Positions 33,788 through 42,286 of a stretch of 58,190 nucleotides of DNA are shown in pieces. Numbering within the stretch: the first letter of the stretch is position 1; the number at the start of each line of letters is the position of its first letter. The notes under the pieces were generated by a model. It saw nothing but the letters and a program-made list of their open reading frames with translations, made no database searches and was not told where the DNA came from. This DNA is from a virus. The stretch spans positions 1 through 58,190 of IMG/VR virus record IMGVR_UViG_3300017991_000125. One strand, 5' to 3'. A program made the translations under genes and the position numbers.

Positions 33788-35374
33788 CTAAAATCCCAAC
33801 CCAATAGGCGAGGGTCCTGTGGCCGTCTCGTGCGAAATCTCCTCCTTGGGACCCCAAGAAGTCGGACGGTTAAGCCGGTCCTCTACCCGGTCATCCGCCT
33901 TGTTACCACCCTGTCGCTCTGGAACTCTCAAGGTGTTGAGGAGACCCGCCAACTCCGATGCGGGCATCCCCTCATCCGCGTTCTCCATAGGTTGTTGAGC
34001 CTCACTTGTACTGAGACGTTTTTGTTTTAAGCGTGACCGGATCTCCCGCGTAGCCCCCAACTTCTGGAGCACACGGTCAAACCCTTCCCAGAAAGCCGAC
34101 ATTTTTTGTAGGGCTGTCTTTCTCATATCCGTCACATTCCTCAATAACCACGCATCTTCCTTGGTTCGGAATAACACGTAGTCCTCCTCAGTACCACCTA
34201 CACGTCTCTTGAATTTTACCTTATCCGGAGAGGCGGCGGTAACCTGAACCGGTTCCTTATGCTTAATCTCAACAGATCCCTTCCCATAGCCTTTCATGAT
34301 GGGTTGCGGACCTGATGCTCCGAACCCTAGAGCGTAGTCGGCTGTATGGGTAGGGGTTTGAATCGCCAACACGTTCTCTCGAGTAGATGGTAATTTCGCC
34401 TTCGGGAGAGCCCAAGAATGGGCGTGCCCTGTCCAGGGATCGACGAGACGGAGATCGTAGTGCTTACCTGCACGCTCAGCCTTGTGTTCCTGTACAGCTA
34501 ACATCCAAGACTTGGGTTGCCGGAATGTAGGAATTTTTTCTACGGGTTTCCCCGCGGGAATCCCCGGAGCGAACTCCTTAGGTTTCTTCTTAGTGCGGAG
34601 ACGTGTGACGACTTCAAGAGGGTTGGCATGGGTTGCCGGGTCGAATCTCTTAAGCTCATTATCCCTTACAGGTACGGAGACCAGGCCCGTCTCACTATTC
34701 AATGAGTAGGGCGCTCGGATAGACCCCTGGTCGTGGAAAGTGGAAACGTCCAGACGGATTTGGTCTTTTTCCGGAGGCGTTACCGTGTAAGGATTCTTAC
34801 GGCGAGCCAACCTCGACATGATGCGCTTGACCGTGCGTTCGAGCTTGTTGGTGTCGCGTTCAGCATCCAGCTGACCCCGAACATAAAACCCCGTACCGCC
34901 AGAGAAAGAGACATCAGTCTTATTGACTCCGGGGATCTTCTGGACTTCACGTTGAACCGCGCGGACCGCAGGCTTCAGCTCTTCGATCCCCACGTCCTTG
35001 CCCGCATCGATGTCCACCCACACCTGGTTCGTAGTCTTCCCGATGGTTGGGTGGAACTCCGTGTAACGTCTCGATGTGTACCAGTCGATGTCCTTCCCTG
35101 TAGGGATTCGGATAGGTTCATCCTTCTTACGGTAACGTCGAACAATAGGAGTATTCGGCTCCCGGTTCATAACCGTAAGCAGATCCTTGTCCTTAAGCTC
35201 ACGGAAAAGGCGGCGACGTACCTCGGGAGTAGAATAGTAATCCAGCACATCCTTCTTGGTCATCTTGATGCCAGTAGAAGGACTATCGATCACGACCGCG
35301 TCCAGGTTCTCTACATCCTGGTACTTCCGGTTAGCCCAGACTGCGGCGCGTTGAGCTGGTGAGGAGTAGGGCAT
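33788..35374 (-). CDS. AEP primase/LigD-polymerase-like plus LigD 3'-phosphoesterase-like protein (528 aa)
   Basis: N-terminal archaeo-eukaryotic primase (AEP) domain: KKDVLDYY (40-47) resembles LigD polymerase, motif I VWVDIDAG (D121, D123), motif II SFSGGTGFYV (156-165), motif III IRLDVS (D209), and RAPYSLNSETGL (220-231), the PriS RxPxSLxxKTG signature. Motif II has Tyr-Val where AEPs usually have His. A second domain (about 290-415) matches the LigD phosphoesterase: EHKAERAGKHYDLRL (H297, H305, D307, R309), SWALPK, R332, and H343/Y347 in HTADY. The ligase domain of LigD is absent. The C-terminus has MRKTALQKMSA. It lies between the two RNA polymerase genes, one base or less from each. Activity is inferred. 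Confidence 0.8.
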   Translation of the reverse strand: MPYSSPAQRAAVWANRKYQDVENLDAVVIDSPSTGIKMTKKDVLDYYSTPEVRRRLFRELKDKDLLTVMNREPNTPIVRRYRKKDEPIRIPTGKDIDWYTSRRYTEFHPTIGKTTNQVWVDIDAGKDVGIEELKPAVRAVQREVQKIPGVNKTDVSFSGGTGFYVRGQLDAERDTNKLERTVKRIMSRLARRKNPYTVTPPEKDQIRLDVSTFHDQGSIRAPYSLNSETGLVSVPVRDNELKRFDPATHANPLEVVTRLRTKKKPKEFAPGIPAGKPVEKIPTFRQPKSWMLAVQEHKAERAGKHYDLRLVDPWTGHAHSWALPKAKLPSTRENVLAIQTPTHTADYALGFGASGPQPIMKGYGKGSVEIKHKEPVQVTAASPDKVKFKRRVGGTEEDYVLFRTKEDAWLLRNVTDMRKTALQKMSAFWEGFDRVLQKLGATREIRSRLKQKRLSTSEAQQPMENADEGMPASELAGLLNTLRVPERQGGNKADDRVEDRLNRPTSWGPKEEISHETATGPSPIGLGF

Positions 35375-38300
35375 TAACCGATACTCACACGCGTCCCAAG
35401 ACCAATCTCACCACGCTTATACGCAGCCATGGCGTCAGCCTTAGTCTTGAACTTCTTGGGCGTCTTATTCTTGTCATCCACACGAGACGCGTGGTGGATA
35501 CCCATGATCGCCTCATGCTGCGGAAACACCAGTAGGTCACTTTTGGACTTGTCCCCAAAAAGAAGATTCGAGAGGGTGATATTCTTCGCGTCCTCGACCG
35601 CTTTAGGACCTACAGGAACATGGAGCATCATTGTGTCCCCATCGTAGTCGGCGTTCATACCTTCTTCCACGAACGGGTTAACTCGGAGGGTGCGCCCAGG
35701 GACAGGTACCGGCTTAGCGGCAACAACATTGTAACGATGCAACGTTGGAGCACGATTCATGAGGACAGGACGCTCCTGGACTTCTCGTCGAAGTGCTTCT
35801 TCCGCGGCGGGGTGGCGCTTCTCTACCATCTGCTTAGCCTGAACAGCTGGGAAACCCTGTTGGACAAGTCGGCGAATGAGAAACTTGTCGTACATCCCCC
35901 AAAGCATGTCCTTGGGAACTCCAACTTCGTCTACTCCAAGGGTGCTATCTGGAACGATAGTCCCGCGGCCAGCCACGTCTTGAGTTCGGGACATAAGCTT
36001 CGAGTGGAAGAAACCATGCTTGGGACCTCCAACACCGGAGATGTACGTCAAGAAACCCTTGTGGTTACGTGCTTTGGACTTCGCCGTAGCGGGTTCGTCA
36101 GTCCCGTACACCGCGCCTACTGCTTGCTGTAAGGCTGGGCGCAATTTCTTTTCCTCGCCGGGAGGGGTGGGCGTCTTGGGGTTCTTAACCTCTTTCATCT
36201 GGTTGTTGATGTAGATGAGGTCTTGGTAGAGAGGGTTAGTATCCCCGTAGATGATCTGCGTTCCACCCTTACCGGGCATGATCGGGCGCATCACCGGAGG
36301 TAGTACCGGAACTTTACTAACAACGTACGCTTTATCAGGTGTGAGACCCACGTTACGAAGAGCGTTGATGTACTTGAGCTGCTTAACCTCGTTGTCAAGC
36401 TGATCAGCCTTACGCCCCTTCATCTGTTTGCGTATGTCTTTCTCTTTCTGGTCAAGATCGAGCCTGCCCAACTCACGCTTGATGTGCGCTCCGCCCTTCT
36501 CCTGCAGCGTCTGGGAGAGTTGCGCGTTCGTCATACCGAGAAGGCGGCGAACTGGCTCTTTGAATACAGGATTTACAATGGGCTCAGCCAAGTCAATATG
36601 TGACCATCGCGTCCCTCGAAGACCGCCAGTTACTCCCGGGTCGAACAGGCCCCCCGCTTCGGGACGTAGGTCTTTCGCACGAACGATCTTAGCGTCCTTC
36701 ACCTCTCCCGAAGACATCTCCTTGACGTCGTCATCAGTAAGAGGTCCAAGAGCTACCCTACTACCGTCGCGGCGGACACGCACACCAGCTCCGGTGAGCA
36801 TCCCGACGAACTTGTCATACGCGAAAGTCGATTTCGGTTCTGGAGGAGTCATGCCCAGCTGTACACCGCGCCAAAACTCGTCATTCTTCTGACTCTTCAC
36901 CGTCGCAACTTCCCGGAGGATGTTGCGGGCGTTGTGTCCGAGAAGAGCGTCGAACTCCATCTTGCCGATGGCCTTCGCACCTTGAACGCCGCCCTTAGTA
37001 GGCTGCAAGTTCATGTCGTAGGTGCCCGTGCTACGTGCGCTGTAGTTGTTATCAGTAGTCTTGAATAACTTATAGAGATACTGGCGCCCTACGAAGACCT
37101 TCGGAATCTTCTTCCCCGAACGTGGGTCATAGACCGTTTCCTTGTCTTTGACTCCGTGTTTACGTAGTAAATCTTTTGCCCACTTTACGTTGTCTTCGTT
37201 TGTGAAGTTGTCCACTACGATAGGCTTACCGGTCTTCTCTACCACTTTACCTACAGCGGTCTCGATGATCTGACTTGGGTTGATACGCGACACCACCCCT
37301 GCCGACGTCATAAGAACATCGACGGGTTTGCCTGCCTCGTCCTGAATCATTTGGCCATCAGGAACGATCTCTGAAATGACACCTTTGTTGCCGTAGCGAC
37401 CCGCAATTTTGTCCCCGATCCCCGCAGGCTCTCGAGTCTTCACGGTGAGGGTGACGCGCTTCGGGGTCTTCACTACGTCAATAACCTCACCCTCGTGATC
37501 GTGGTCCCATCCCTGTGTGAACTCACGGTGAGGATGGGCCAATGACTTGTGAAGCTTCCCGAGAATGAGGTCATCAGGGGAGAGCTCCGTCTTGCGTACG
37601 CCTACGACTACAGGATCCCCGGGGAGCAGTTTAGTCCCCGGAGCGACTACACCGTCTGTGTCTATAGGCTTGTACTGGTCTTTGGTGTAGTTGTGTCCGT
37701 AGTAGGACTTGTGCTTGTTCGCGCTGAATGTCAGATCGGGATCTTTAGGGATGACAATCTTGTACATGCGCTCAGACGTAAGTTTCTTCGCCGCGGCTTC
37801 ACTTACGACTACTGCGTCATTGGAGTTTGCCCCGTAGTAGGGCATGAACGCTACGCTCATGTTCTTACCAAGCGCCAGGGTGCCGTTGCGTGTGAAGTTG
37901 GAGTCCCCTAATCGCTGCCCCGCTTTGACTTCGTCTCCAGGCTTAACCGAAAGGTCATGGTTCAAATAAGTCTTGGCCGCTAGCGGGAAATTTTTATCGT
38001 ACGGAACCTTCACGAGAGCCGGACCTCGAGCGGCTGTTTTTTCATGAGGGCGGATGTAGATGAAATCATCATCCACCTTCTTAACAACTCCGCTAACGGG
38101 TGCGTAAGGGTTGATGATCTTACCGATCATGTTCTCAAACGACTTACCTGAGGGAGTAGCCACTTGTACAAATGGTTCCTCGCGGTCGACGAGCGACAGT
38201 GCTTGAACCTGCATCTTGGATCCCATCACCGCACGGTTACCCTGTGCGGACTCCAAGAATGGGATGAGATTTGTCGTCGGACTGTACATGCGGGATTGAT

Positions 38301-39732
38301 GCGGGACCTGGTAGTTCACCTTCCGAGCAGGAACACGGCGAACAACACCGCGGTCTACCGCGTCCACAGTGCCCCGAATTTCCTGATTCGGAAACGCCAA
38401 CACTGATTCTTGAAGGTCCCCCGCTTTGACGTACTTTTCTCGCTTGGACTTTACGTCGTAAACTGGGACGTAGATATCGCCATTCTCGTCCTTCTGCGCG
38501 GTCACTGCGGCACGAATGTCGATTCCAGCGCGCATGGACTCCGGAGTACGGATAGGGTCAAGGGCCCCCATCTGGGTCACGTGTGTCTGGCGTGCCTCAA
38601 TAGGAATAGCCCGCTCCGTAGAAATGCCACCCTCACCCAAAGAAGTGACCCGCATCGCAGAGTCGATGAGGTCTACTGGGTTAGTCTGGTCCGGAATCGA
38701 AGACAGCGTAGTCGTCGATAGGAACTTGAGGAGGTCTTTCGTAAAGGGCCCGGAAGGGATCGCCTTCTTCAAGTTGGGCGTCGCTTCCATCTTAATAGAT
38801 GCCTTCTTCGCCACCTCTCTGGCGTGGAGCTTGATCCTTTCTTTGAAGAAGTCGTCCACGGACATGATGGTCTTGAACCCTAGGTTATCTTGGTCGTCGA
38901 CCTCAGCCTGGTTATTAAAGATCTTGAGGACCTTAGTCGAGGCATCCAAGAGGCTTTGAGGCGACACATGGTCGTGCGGTTTACCAATGGTCTGTCGATT
39001 AACGTTAGGGTCCATTTTAGCGTTTCGATAACGCTCCAGAACCTCACGCATCTTAGTCACGGAATCCTGTTCCGACTTCTGCGCGTAAGTGGGGACCTCT
39101 TTCTTGTACAGTTTGTCGACATACTTGTCGGCCTTTGGCTCCAATACTTTCGCGTTAGCGTCGGCAAGCTTCGGACCCCAAGATTTAGAAATCTCATCGT
39201 GAGAAACGCCCGACTTCCTGAGAATAGGATAGAGCGGGATCTTAGTCGAACTGTACTCGAGTTGAGGCTGCCCCTTCGCAGGGTCCATACTGATACGGAA
39301 GTTCGCACCGCCCAACGTGTTGAATCCTGCTTCGAGAATACCGTTAGCCCGTTTACGCGAGTACACTCCCGGCTTACGGCGAACCATGTTCGACACCGAA
39401 TGCTCGTTGCCTCCGATGATGAATGTGTGCCGTGGGGTGAAATATGGCACTCTGACGAGGGTGAAGTTCTTCATCTCGTCAATGGTTTTTCCGTCCTTGT
39501 CCTTCATCCGCACTGTACCCTTCACGGACTCGAACAAGGAGTCGCCCGTGAGGATCGCTTTCTTCTGTTCAGAGGGGCTGTAGTCTTTCCCGACCACCTC
39601 AACATCATCAACTTCGATAGTCTTGTTCCGAGAAAGTATCGGAAAGGACTCCTTCAGCCCCTCAACAACCTTCTGGCGGATGAGTTCTCGGCGCTGATCA
39701 GGCCCGACCATTAGGGGAGTCAGATTAGGCAT
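35374..39732 (-). CDS. RNA polymerase beta fused to the N-terminal part of beta' (1452 aa)
   Basis: Residues 103-124 (TFIIGGNEHSVSNMVRRKPG) match the beta fork, 364-402 (LGEGGISTERA...PIRTPES) the beta RxRxG/EVRDxHPSHYGR block, 499-514 (NRAVMGSKMQVQAL) RALMGANMQRQAV, 622-646 the GYNxEDAI block, 771-788 (GIGDKIAGRYGNKGVIS) GDKMAGRHGNKGV, and 898-925 the beta end. Beta' then begins: AGGLFDPG (1026-1033), LPPVMRP (1144-1150), NRAPTLHR (1326-1333) and the catalytic NADYDGD (1360-1366). The beta' N-terminal zinc ribbon is not seen. GGAGGACGT and TATACTT (20 bases up) precede the ATG. The polypeptide ends near the position equivalent to E. coli beta' 560. Confidence 0.92.
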   Translation of the reverse strand: MPNLTPLMVGPDQRRELIRQKVVEGLKESFPILSRNKTIEVDDVEVVGKDYSPSEQKKAILTGDSLFESVKGTVRMKDKDGKTIDEMKNFTLVRVPYFTPRHTFIIGGNEHSVSNMVRRKPGVYSRKRANGILEAGFNTLGGANFRISMDPAKGQPQLEYSSTKIPLYPILRKSGVSHDEISKSWGPKLADANAKVLEPKADKYVDKLYKKEVPTYAQKSEQDSVTKMREVLERYRNAKMDPNVNRQTIGKPHDHVSPQSLLDASTKVLKIFNNQAEVDDQDNLGFKTIMSVDDFFKERIKLHAREVAKKASIKMEATPNLKKAIPSGPFTKDLLKFLSTTTLSSIPDQTNPVDLIDSAMRVTSLGEGGISTERAIPIEARQTHVTQMGALDPIRTPESMRAGIDIRAAVTAQKDENGDIYVPVYDVKSKREKYVKAGDLQESVLAFPNQEIRGTVDAVDRGVVRRVPARKVNYQVPHQSRMYSPTTNLIPFLESAQGNRAVMGSKMQVQALSLVDREEPFVQVATPSGKSFENMIGKIINPYAPVSGVVKKVDDDFIYIRPHEKTAARGPALVKVPYDKNFPLAAKTYLNHDLSVKPGDEVKAGQRLGDSNFTRNGTLALGKNMSVAFMPYYGANSNDAVVVSEAAAKKLTSERMYKIVIPKDPDLTFSANKHKSYYGHNYTKDQYKPIDTDGVVAPGTKLLPGDPVVVGVRKTELSPDDLILGKLHKSLAHPHREFTQGWDHDHEGEVIDVVKTPKRVTLTVKTREPAGIGDKIAGRYGNKGVISEIVPDGQMIQDEAGKPVDVLMTSAGVVSRINPSQIIETAVGKVVEKTGKPIVVDNFTNEDNVKWAKDLLRKHGVKDKETVYDPRSGKKIPKVFVGRQYLYKLFKTTDNNYSARSTGTYDMNLQPTKGGVQGAKAIGKMEFDALLGHNARNILREVATVKSQKNDEFWRGVQLGMTPPEPKSTFAYDKFVGMLTGAGVRVRRDGSRVALGPLTDDDVKEMSSGEVKDAKIVRAKDLRPEAGGLFDPGVTGGLRGTRWSHIDLAEPIVNPVFKEPVRRLLGMTNAQLSQTLQEKGGAHIKRELGRLDLDQKEKDIRKQMKGRKADQLDNEVKQLKYINALRNVGLTPDKAYVVSKVPVLPPVMRPIMPGKGGTQIIYGDTNPLYQDLIYINNQMKEVKNPKTPTPPGEEKKLRPALQQAVGAVYGTDEPATAKSKARNHKGFLTYISGVGGPKHGFFHSKLMSRTQDVAGRGTIVPDSTLGVDEVGVPKDMLWGMYDKFLIRRLVQQGFPAVQAKQMVEKRHPAAEEALRREVQERPVLMNRAPTLHRYNVVAAKPVPVPGRTLRVNPFVEEGMNADYDGDTMMLHVPVGPKAVEDAKNITLSNLLFGDKSKSDLLVFPQHEAIMGIHHASRVDDKNKTPKKFKTKADAMAAYKRGEIGLGTRVSIG

Positions 39733-39751
39733 ACGTCCTCCAACGTTTTCT

Positions 39752-39758
39752 AAGTATA
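39752..39758 (-). promoter_or_regulatory. Late promoter-like TATACTT element before RNA polymerase genes
   Basis: The minus strand reads TCTATACTTAG about 20 bases upstream of the beta/beta' start, with GGAGG just after. It is one of the best members of the late motif set. Confidence 0.5.
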
Positions 39759-39788
39759 GAACACGTTCTCAGAATCCCGAATCCCATT

Positions 39789-39800
39789 TTGGTAAAAGAA
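39789..39800 (+). promoter_or_regulatory. TTGGTAAAAGAA element upstream of tiny-peptide cassette
   Basis: The plus strand is identical to 2906-2917. It lies 28 bases before the AAGGAGG of the tiny plus-strand ORF at 39840, which fits a promoter. Confidence 0.5.
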
Positions 39801-39839
39801 TATGTGGACGACAAGAGGATTCTTTCCAAGGAGGTGACA

Positions 39840-39878
39840 ATGAAGTCCCACATGTACCAGGTGAGCAGCTCGGGGTGA
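39840..39878 (+). CDS. Tiny plus-strand ORF (12 aa)
   Basis: AAGGAGG (39828-39834) lies 5 bases before ATG. The frame encodes MKSHMYQVSSSG and stops with TGA overlapping the next GTG. Such a short frame would hardly be noticed but for the near-perfect ribosome binding site, the upstream repeated element and the terminator. It may be a leader peptide for the second frame. Confidence 0.4.
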   Translation: MKSHMYQVSSSG

Positions 39879-39922
39879 TCATCGAACTTCTCTGGGAGTT
39901 CTTCAAGGCTCTCAAGAAGTAG
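39875..39922 (+). CDS. Tiny amphipathic peptide (15 aa)
   Basis: GTG 39875 overlaps the preceding stop as GTGA. The frame encodes (V/M)IIELLWEFFKALKK, a strongly amphipathic helix with a cationic C-terminus, like membrane-active peptides. It is followed by a terminator. It is antisense to a weak 75-codon minus-strand frame. The coding status is unproven. Confidence 0.4.
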   Translation: MIIELLWEFFKALKK

Positions 39923-39958
39923 TTCGACACGATCAACCCGAACCGTCTCCACAGACGT

Positions 39959-39994
39959 GAGACGTCACTCTTCCGAGGGTGGCGTCTCTTTTTT
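39959..39994 (+). terminator. Rho-independent terminator, plus strand
   Basis: GAGACG/CGTCTC with an extended inner stem (CAC.../GTG) and a TTTTTT tract. The tract is on the plus side only. It overlaps the 3' end of the minus-strand gene at 39965-40510, so it serves a plus-strand transcript. Confidence 0.8.
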
Positions 39995-40510
39995 GGCGAA
40001 AGCTGCTTCAGGGTTGGGAGGATAGACAGATTTTTCCGCGGCTTCTTCCGCCTTGCGTTTTTCCTCTTCCAGGAACACAGGGTCGGTCTCGAGCCACGCG
40101 AGTTCTACACAACGAGTACCGTCATGGAGTTGAAAGTGCTCTTCGAACTCCTTCACACCCTTACCTGACAGGAGCTTATCCTTGACTTCTTTGTAGTCGA
40201 CTACCTGCACGTGAGGACACGTGTAGTCTCCGACGTCGGGGAGCTCCACTTCATCCTTGGCAATCATGGCCTTGCAACGATCACACTTACTCCAGGGCCT
40301 CCAAACCACGAATGTGCGCAAATAGCTCACCATGCGCACTTGACGGGCGGGTTGCAGCTTATCGATCTCTTTTGCTACGAGAGGGATGTTGTCTTTGGGA
40401 GGTCCGAATAGAGTGGGGAGCTCCACTTCGGCAGACATCCGAGGTACTTCTCCTCGGGCACTTGACAAGAGATCTACAAACGAATCTGGTTGTCCAGGTT
40501 GTTGCGCCAT
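39965..40510 (-). CDS. Unknown protein with zinc-binding cysteines (181 aa)
   Basis: A charged protein; CDRCKAMIAKDE...YTCPHV (about residues 76-98) could hold zinc through CxxC and Cys/His. The C-terminus is acidic and Lys/Glu-rich. It begins at the stop of the portal gene. Position between portal and RNA polymerase suggests a packaged or head-associated role. The family is not recognised. Confidence 0.65.
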   Translation of the reverse strand: MAQQPGQPDSFVDLLSSARGEVPRMSAEVELPTLFGPPKDNIPLVAKEIDKLQPARQVRMVSYLRTFVVWRPWSKCDRCKAMIAKDEVELPDVGDYTCPHVQVVDYKEVKDKLLSGKGVKEFEEHFQLHDGTRCVELAWLETDPVFLEEEKRKAEEAAEKSVYPPNPEAAFAKKETPPSEE

Positions 40511-42255
40511 TACAGCATCCCCCCTTGAGCCTCCTGGCCCTTACCGCGAGTCATCTGTTCCCACCTCTGAATCGCGACAGAGTACAAGACAAAGTCCTCT
40601 TTCATGAGAGAATCCATGGCGCTCTTACGTCCCCCGTCATCCATGCTCATCCACTCTTGCACCAACATATCCGCCTGACCGATGAGTTGCTGCTGGTCGT
40701 AACCCATCCCACCAGACTGCGCTTGTTGCGCCTCCATCTGTGCTTGTTGCGCCATATTGTTCTGGAGCTTTCGGATTTCAAGTTGGAGTTCAGTCTCCCT
40801 ACGAACGTTGTCCAGCTCTTCCTGTCGGATACGGTCCTCTTCCTGGTCCAAATCGATACTGTTCTGCTCCGCCATGGTCTTGTCCGAAATGATCTTTCGA
40901 CCCATCTGGATACCCGACTGGTAAAGCTGCATCGTGATTTGCTTCTGGTACTGATCATCGATCATCCGGAACGGTGCAAGTTCCACGGGGATCTTTTCGA
41001 ACCCCAGGAACTTCGCACAACTGTCGTCAATCCACTGGAGACAATCATTAAGGTCATTAACGTGTGTCTCTAGCTGATTTTCGATAAGTCGCAGCGTAGC
41101 TTCCATCCCGCTCTTGGTGAGGCCACCATACAGGAACTCAATGGGGATCCCGAGAGCGGCAACGATGTTCTTCTCTGCTTCTTGTACCTCACCTAACGTC
41201 AGAAGCGCGCGTCCCTGTCCCCCGATTTGCGTCATCCCAATTGGGATAGGCGCGAACATCATATGGAGGGGGTCTACGCGCCACTGCTTGAAGTGATCTT
41301 TCAGTTTGGTCTTCCACTCTTCGAGGCTAATGGTCGTGACAGGGTCCGCGTTCCCACTTGACTGTGCGGGATGCACAATCCGGAAGGGTGTCAGGTGGTC
41401 AAGAGCGATAGCCTCATTAGCTTTACGCAAAATTGCTGCGTAGTGGAACAACTGCAGTGTCGAGAGCAGCGGTGGAAGGCCCCATTGCGGGTTGATCCCG
41501 GCAGGTCCCCCCACTTTCATGTGGAAGATGTATCCTGGAGCAAACTTGAACTGCTTCTTCTTCTGGATCGCCTTCAAGAACCCTACGGGCATACTGTCGA
41601 TAACGAACTTGTGGCCCTTCTGTACGCTATCCACCATCGAACGTGGAATGGTGTGGTAGTACACCGACGCCCCTGTCAGGGGGTTGAAGTCCACGTCCAT
41701 GTGCTTGGGGTCCCATCGAATAAAATTGATTCTCCGACTTACCGCGAGTTTGCGGTCCTCGATCTCTCTCTCGGTGGCGATAACCTCGTTGTCACATGCG
41801 GGACACCTATAAGTGAACCGCAGTGACGAGTAGCTGTATTTATAGTCCAAGTTCTGGATGTTGGTGAGTGTCTTGCACTTAGGACACTTAAGATACCGGA
41901 TGAAGGGTTGGTACATGGAGAGAAAGGCATTTCCGTACACGTACTTATCCAGGGTCATCTGAATGAGTATCTCCCGGACGTGAAGAACCTTCTCTAACAA
42001 ATTTTTGTGTCGAAGTTTGAGCGCCTCATTCTCGGTGTCGTAAAGGAGTTCTGTGATGGGATACTCACCAAACTTCCGCAACGCCGAGTAGATGTGAGCC
42101 GAGTTAAAAAACAAGTACTCGCACCACTTAAAGAGTTCTTTGAGCCTTCGCGGACTGTAAACCTGGCTATAGGTGTGGTAAGGATTGGTGTGGGGGGCGG
42201 TATCTCGCGTCCCACTGAGCATGTAGGGGTCAGATACGTTGAAATCATTCGTCAT
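40510..42255 (-). CDS. Portal protein (581 aa)
   Basis: The protein has the portal layout: an N-terminal stem-like region (YSALRKFGEYPITELLYD), a wing with VYGNAFLSMYQPF, a long clip/helical part, and a Gln/Met-rich C-terminal tail. The conserved portal block ALGIPIEFLYGGLTKSGMEATLRLIENQLE (near residue 370-400) is clear. A zinc ribbon is inserted at about 121-158 (CPKC...CPAC), which is not usual. TAGGAGAGC is the ribosome binding site and TATGATT lies 32 bases upstream. It is the first gene of the late block and forms the dodecameric DNA gate at a capsid vertex. Confidence 0.85.
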   Translation of the reverse strand: MTNDFNVSDPYMLSGTRDTAPHTNPYHTYSQVYSPRRLKELFKWCEYLFFNSAHIYSALRKFGEYPITELLYDTENEALKLRHKNLLEKVLHVREILIQMTLDKYVYGNAFLSMYQPFIRYLKCPKCKTLTNIQNLDYKYSYSSLRFTYRCPACDNEVIATEREIEDRKLAVSRRINFIRWDPKHMDVDFNPLTGASVYYHTIPRSMVDSVQKGHKFVIDSMPVGFLKAIQKKKQFKFAPGYIFHMKVGGPAGINPQWGLPPLLSTLQLFHYAAILRKANEAIALDHLTPFRIVHPAQSSGNADPVTTISLEEWKTKLKDHFKQWRVDPLHMMFAPIPIGMTQIGGQGRALLTLGEVQEAEKNIVAALGIPIEFLYGGLTKSGMEATLRLIENQLETHVNDLNDCLQWIDDSCAKFLGFEKIPVELAPFRMIDDQYQKQITMQLYQSGIQMGRKIISDKTMAEQNSIDLDQEEDRIRQEELDNVRRETELQLEIRKLQNNMAQQAQMEAQQAQSGGMGYDQQQLIGQADMLVQEWMSMDDGGRKSAMDSLMKEDFVLYSVAIQRWEQMTRGKGQEAQGGML

Positions 42256-42286
42256 GACGTGCTCTCCTACTTCGATCCAGCTATCG

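Noticed and set aside
39725-39952. Minus-strand 75-codon frame between the zinc protein and RNA polymerase genes
   Set aside because: GTG start without ribosome binding site, and the late TATACTT element and RNA polymerase leader lie inside it. The plus-strand cassette explains the sequence better, though this frame cannot be wholly excluded.
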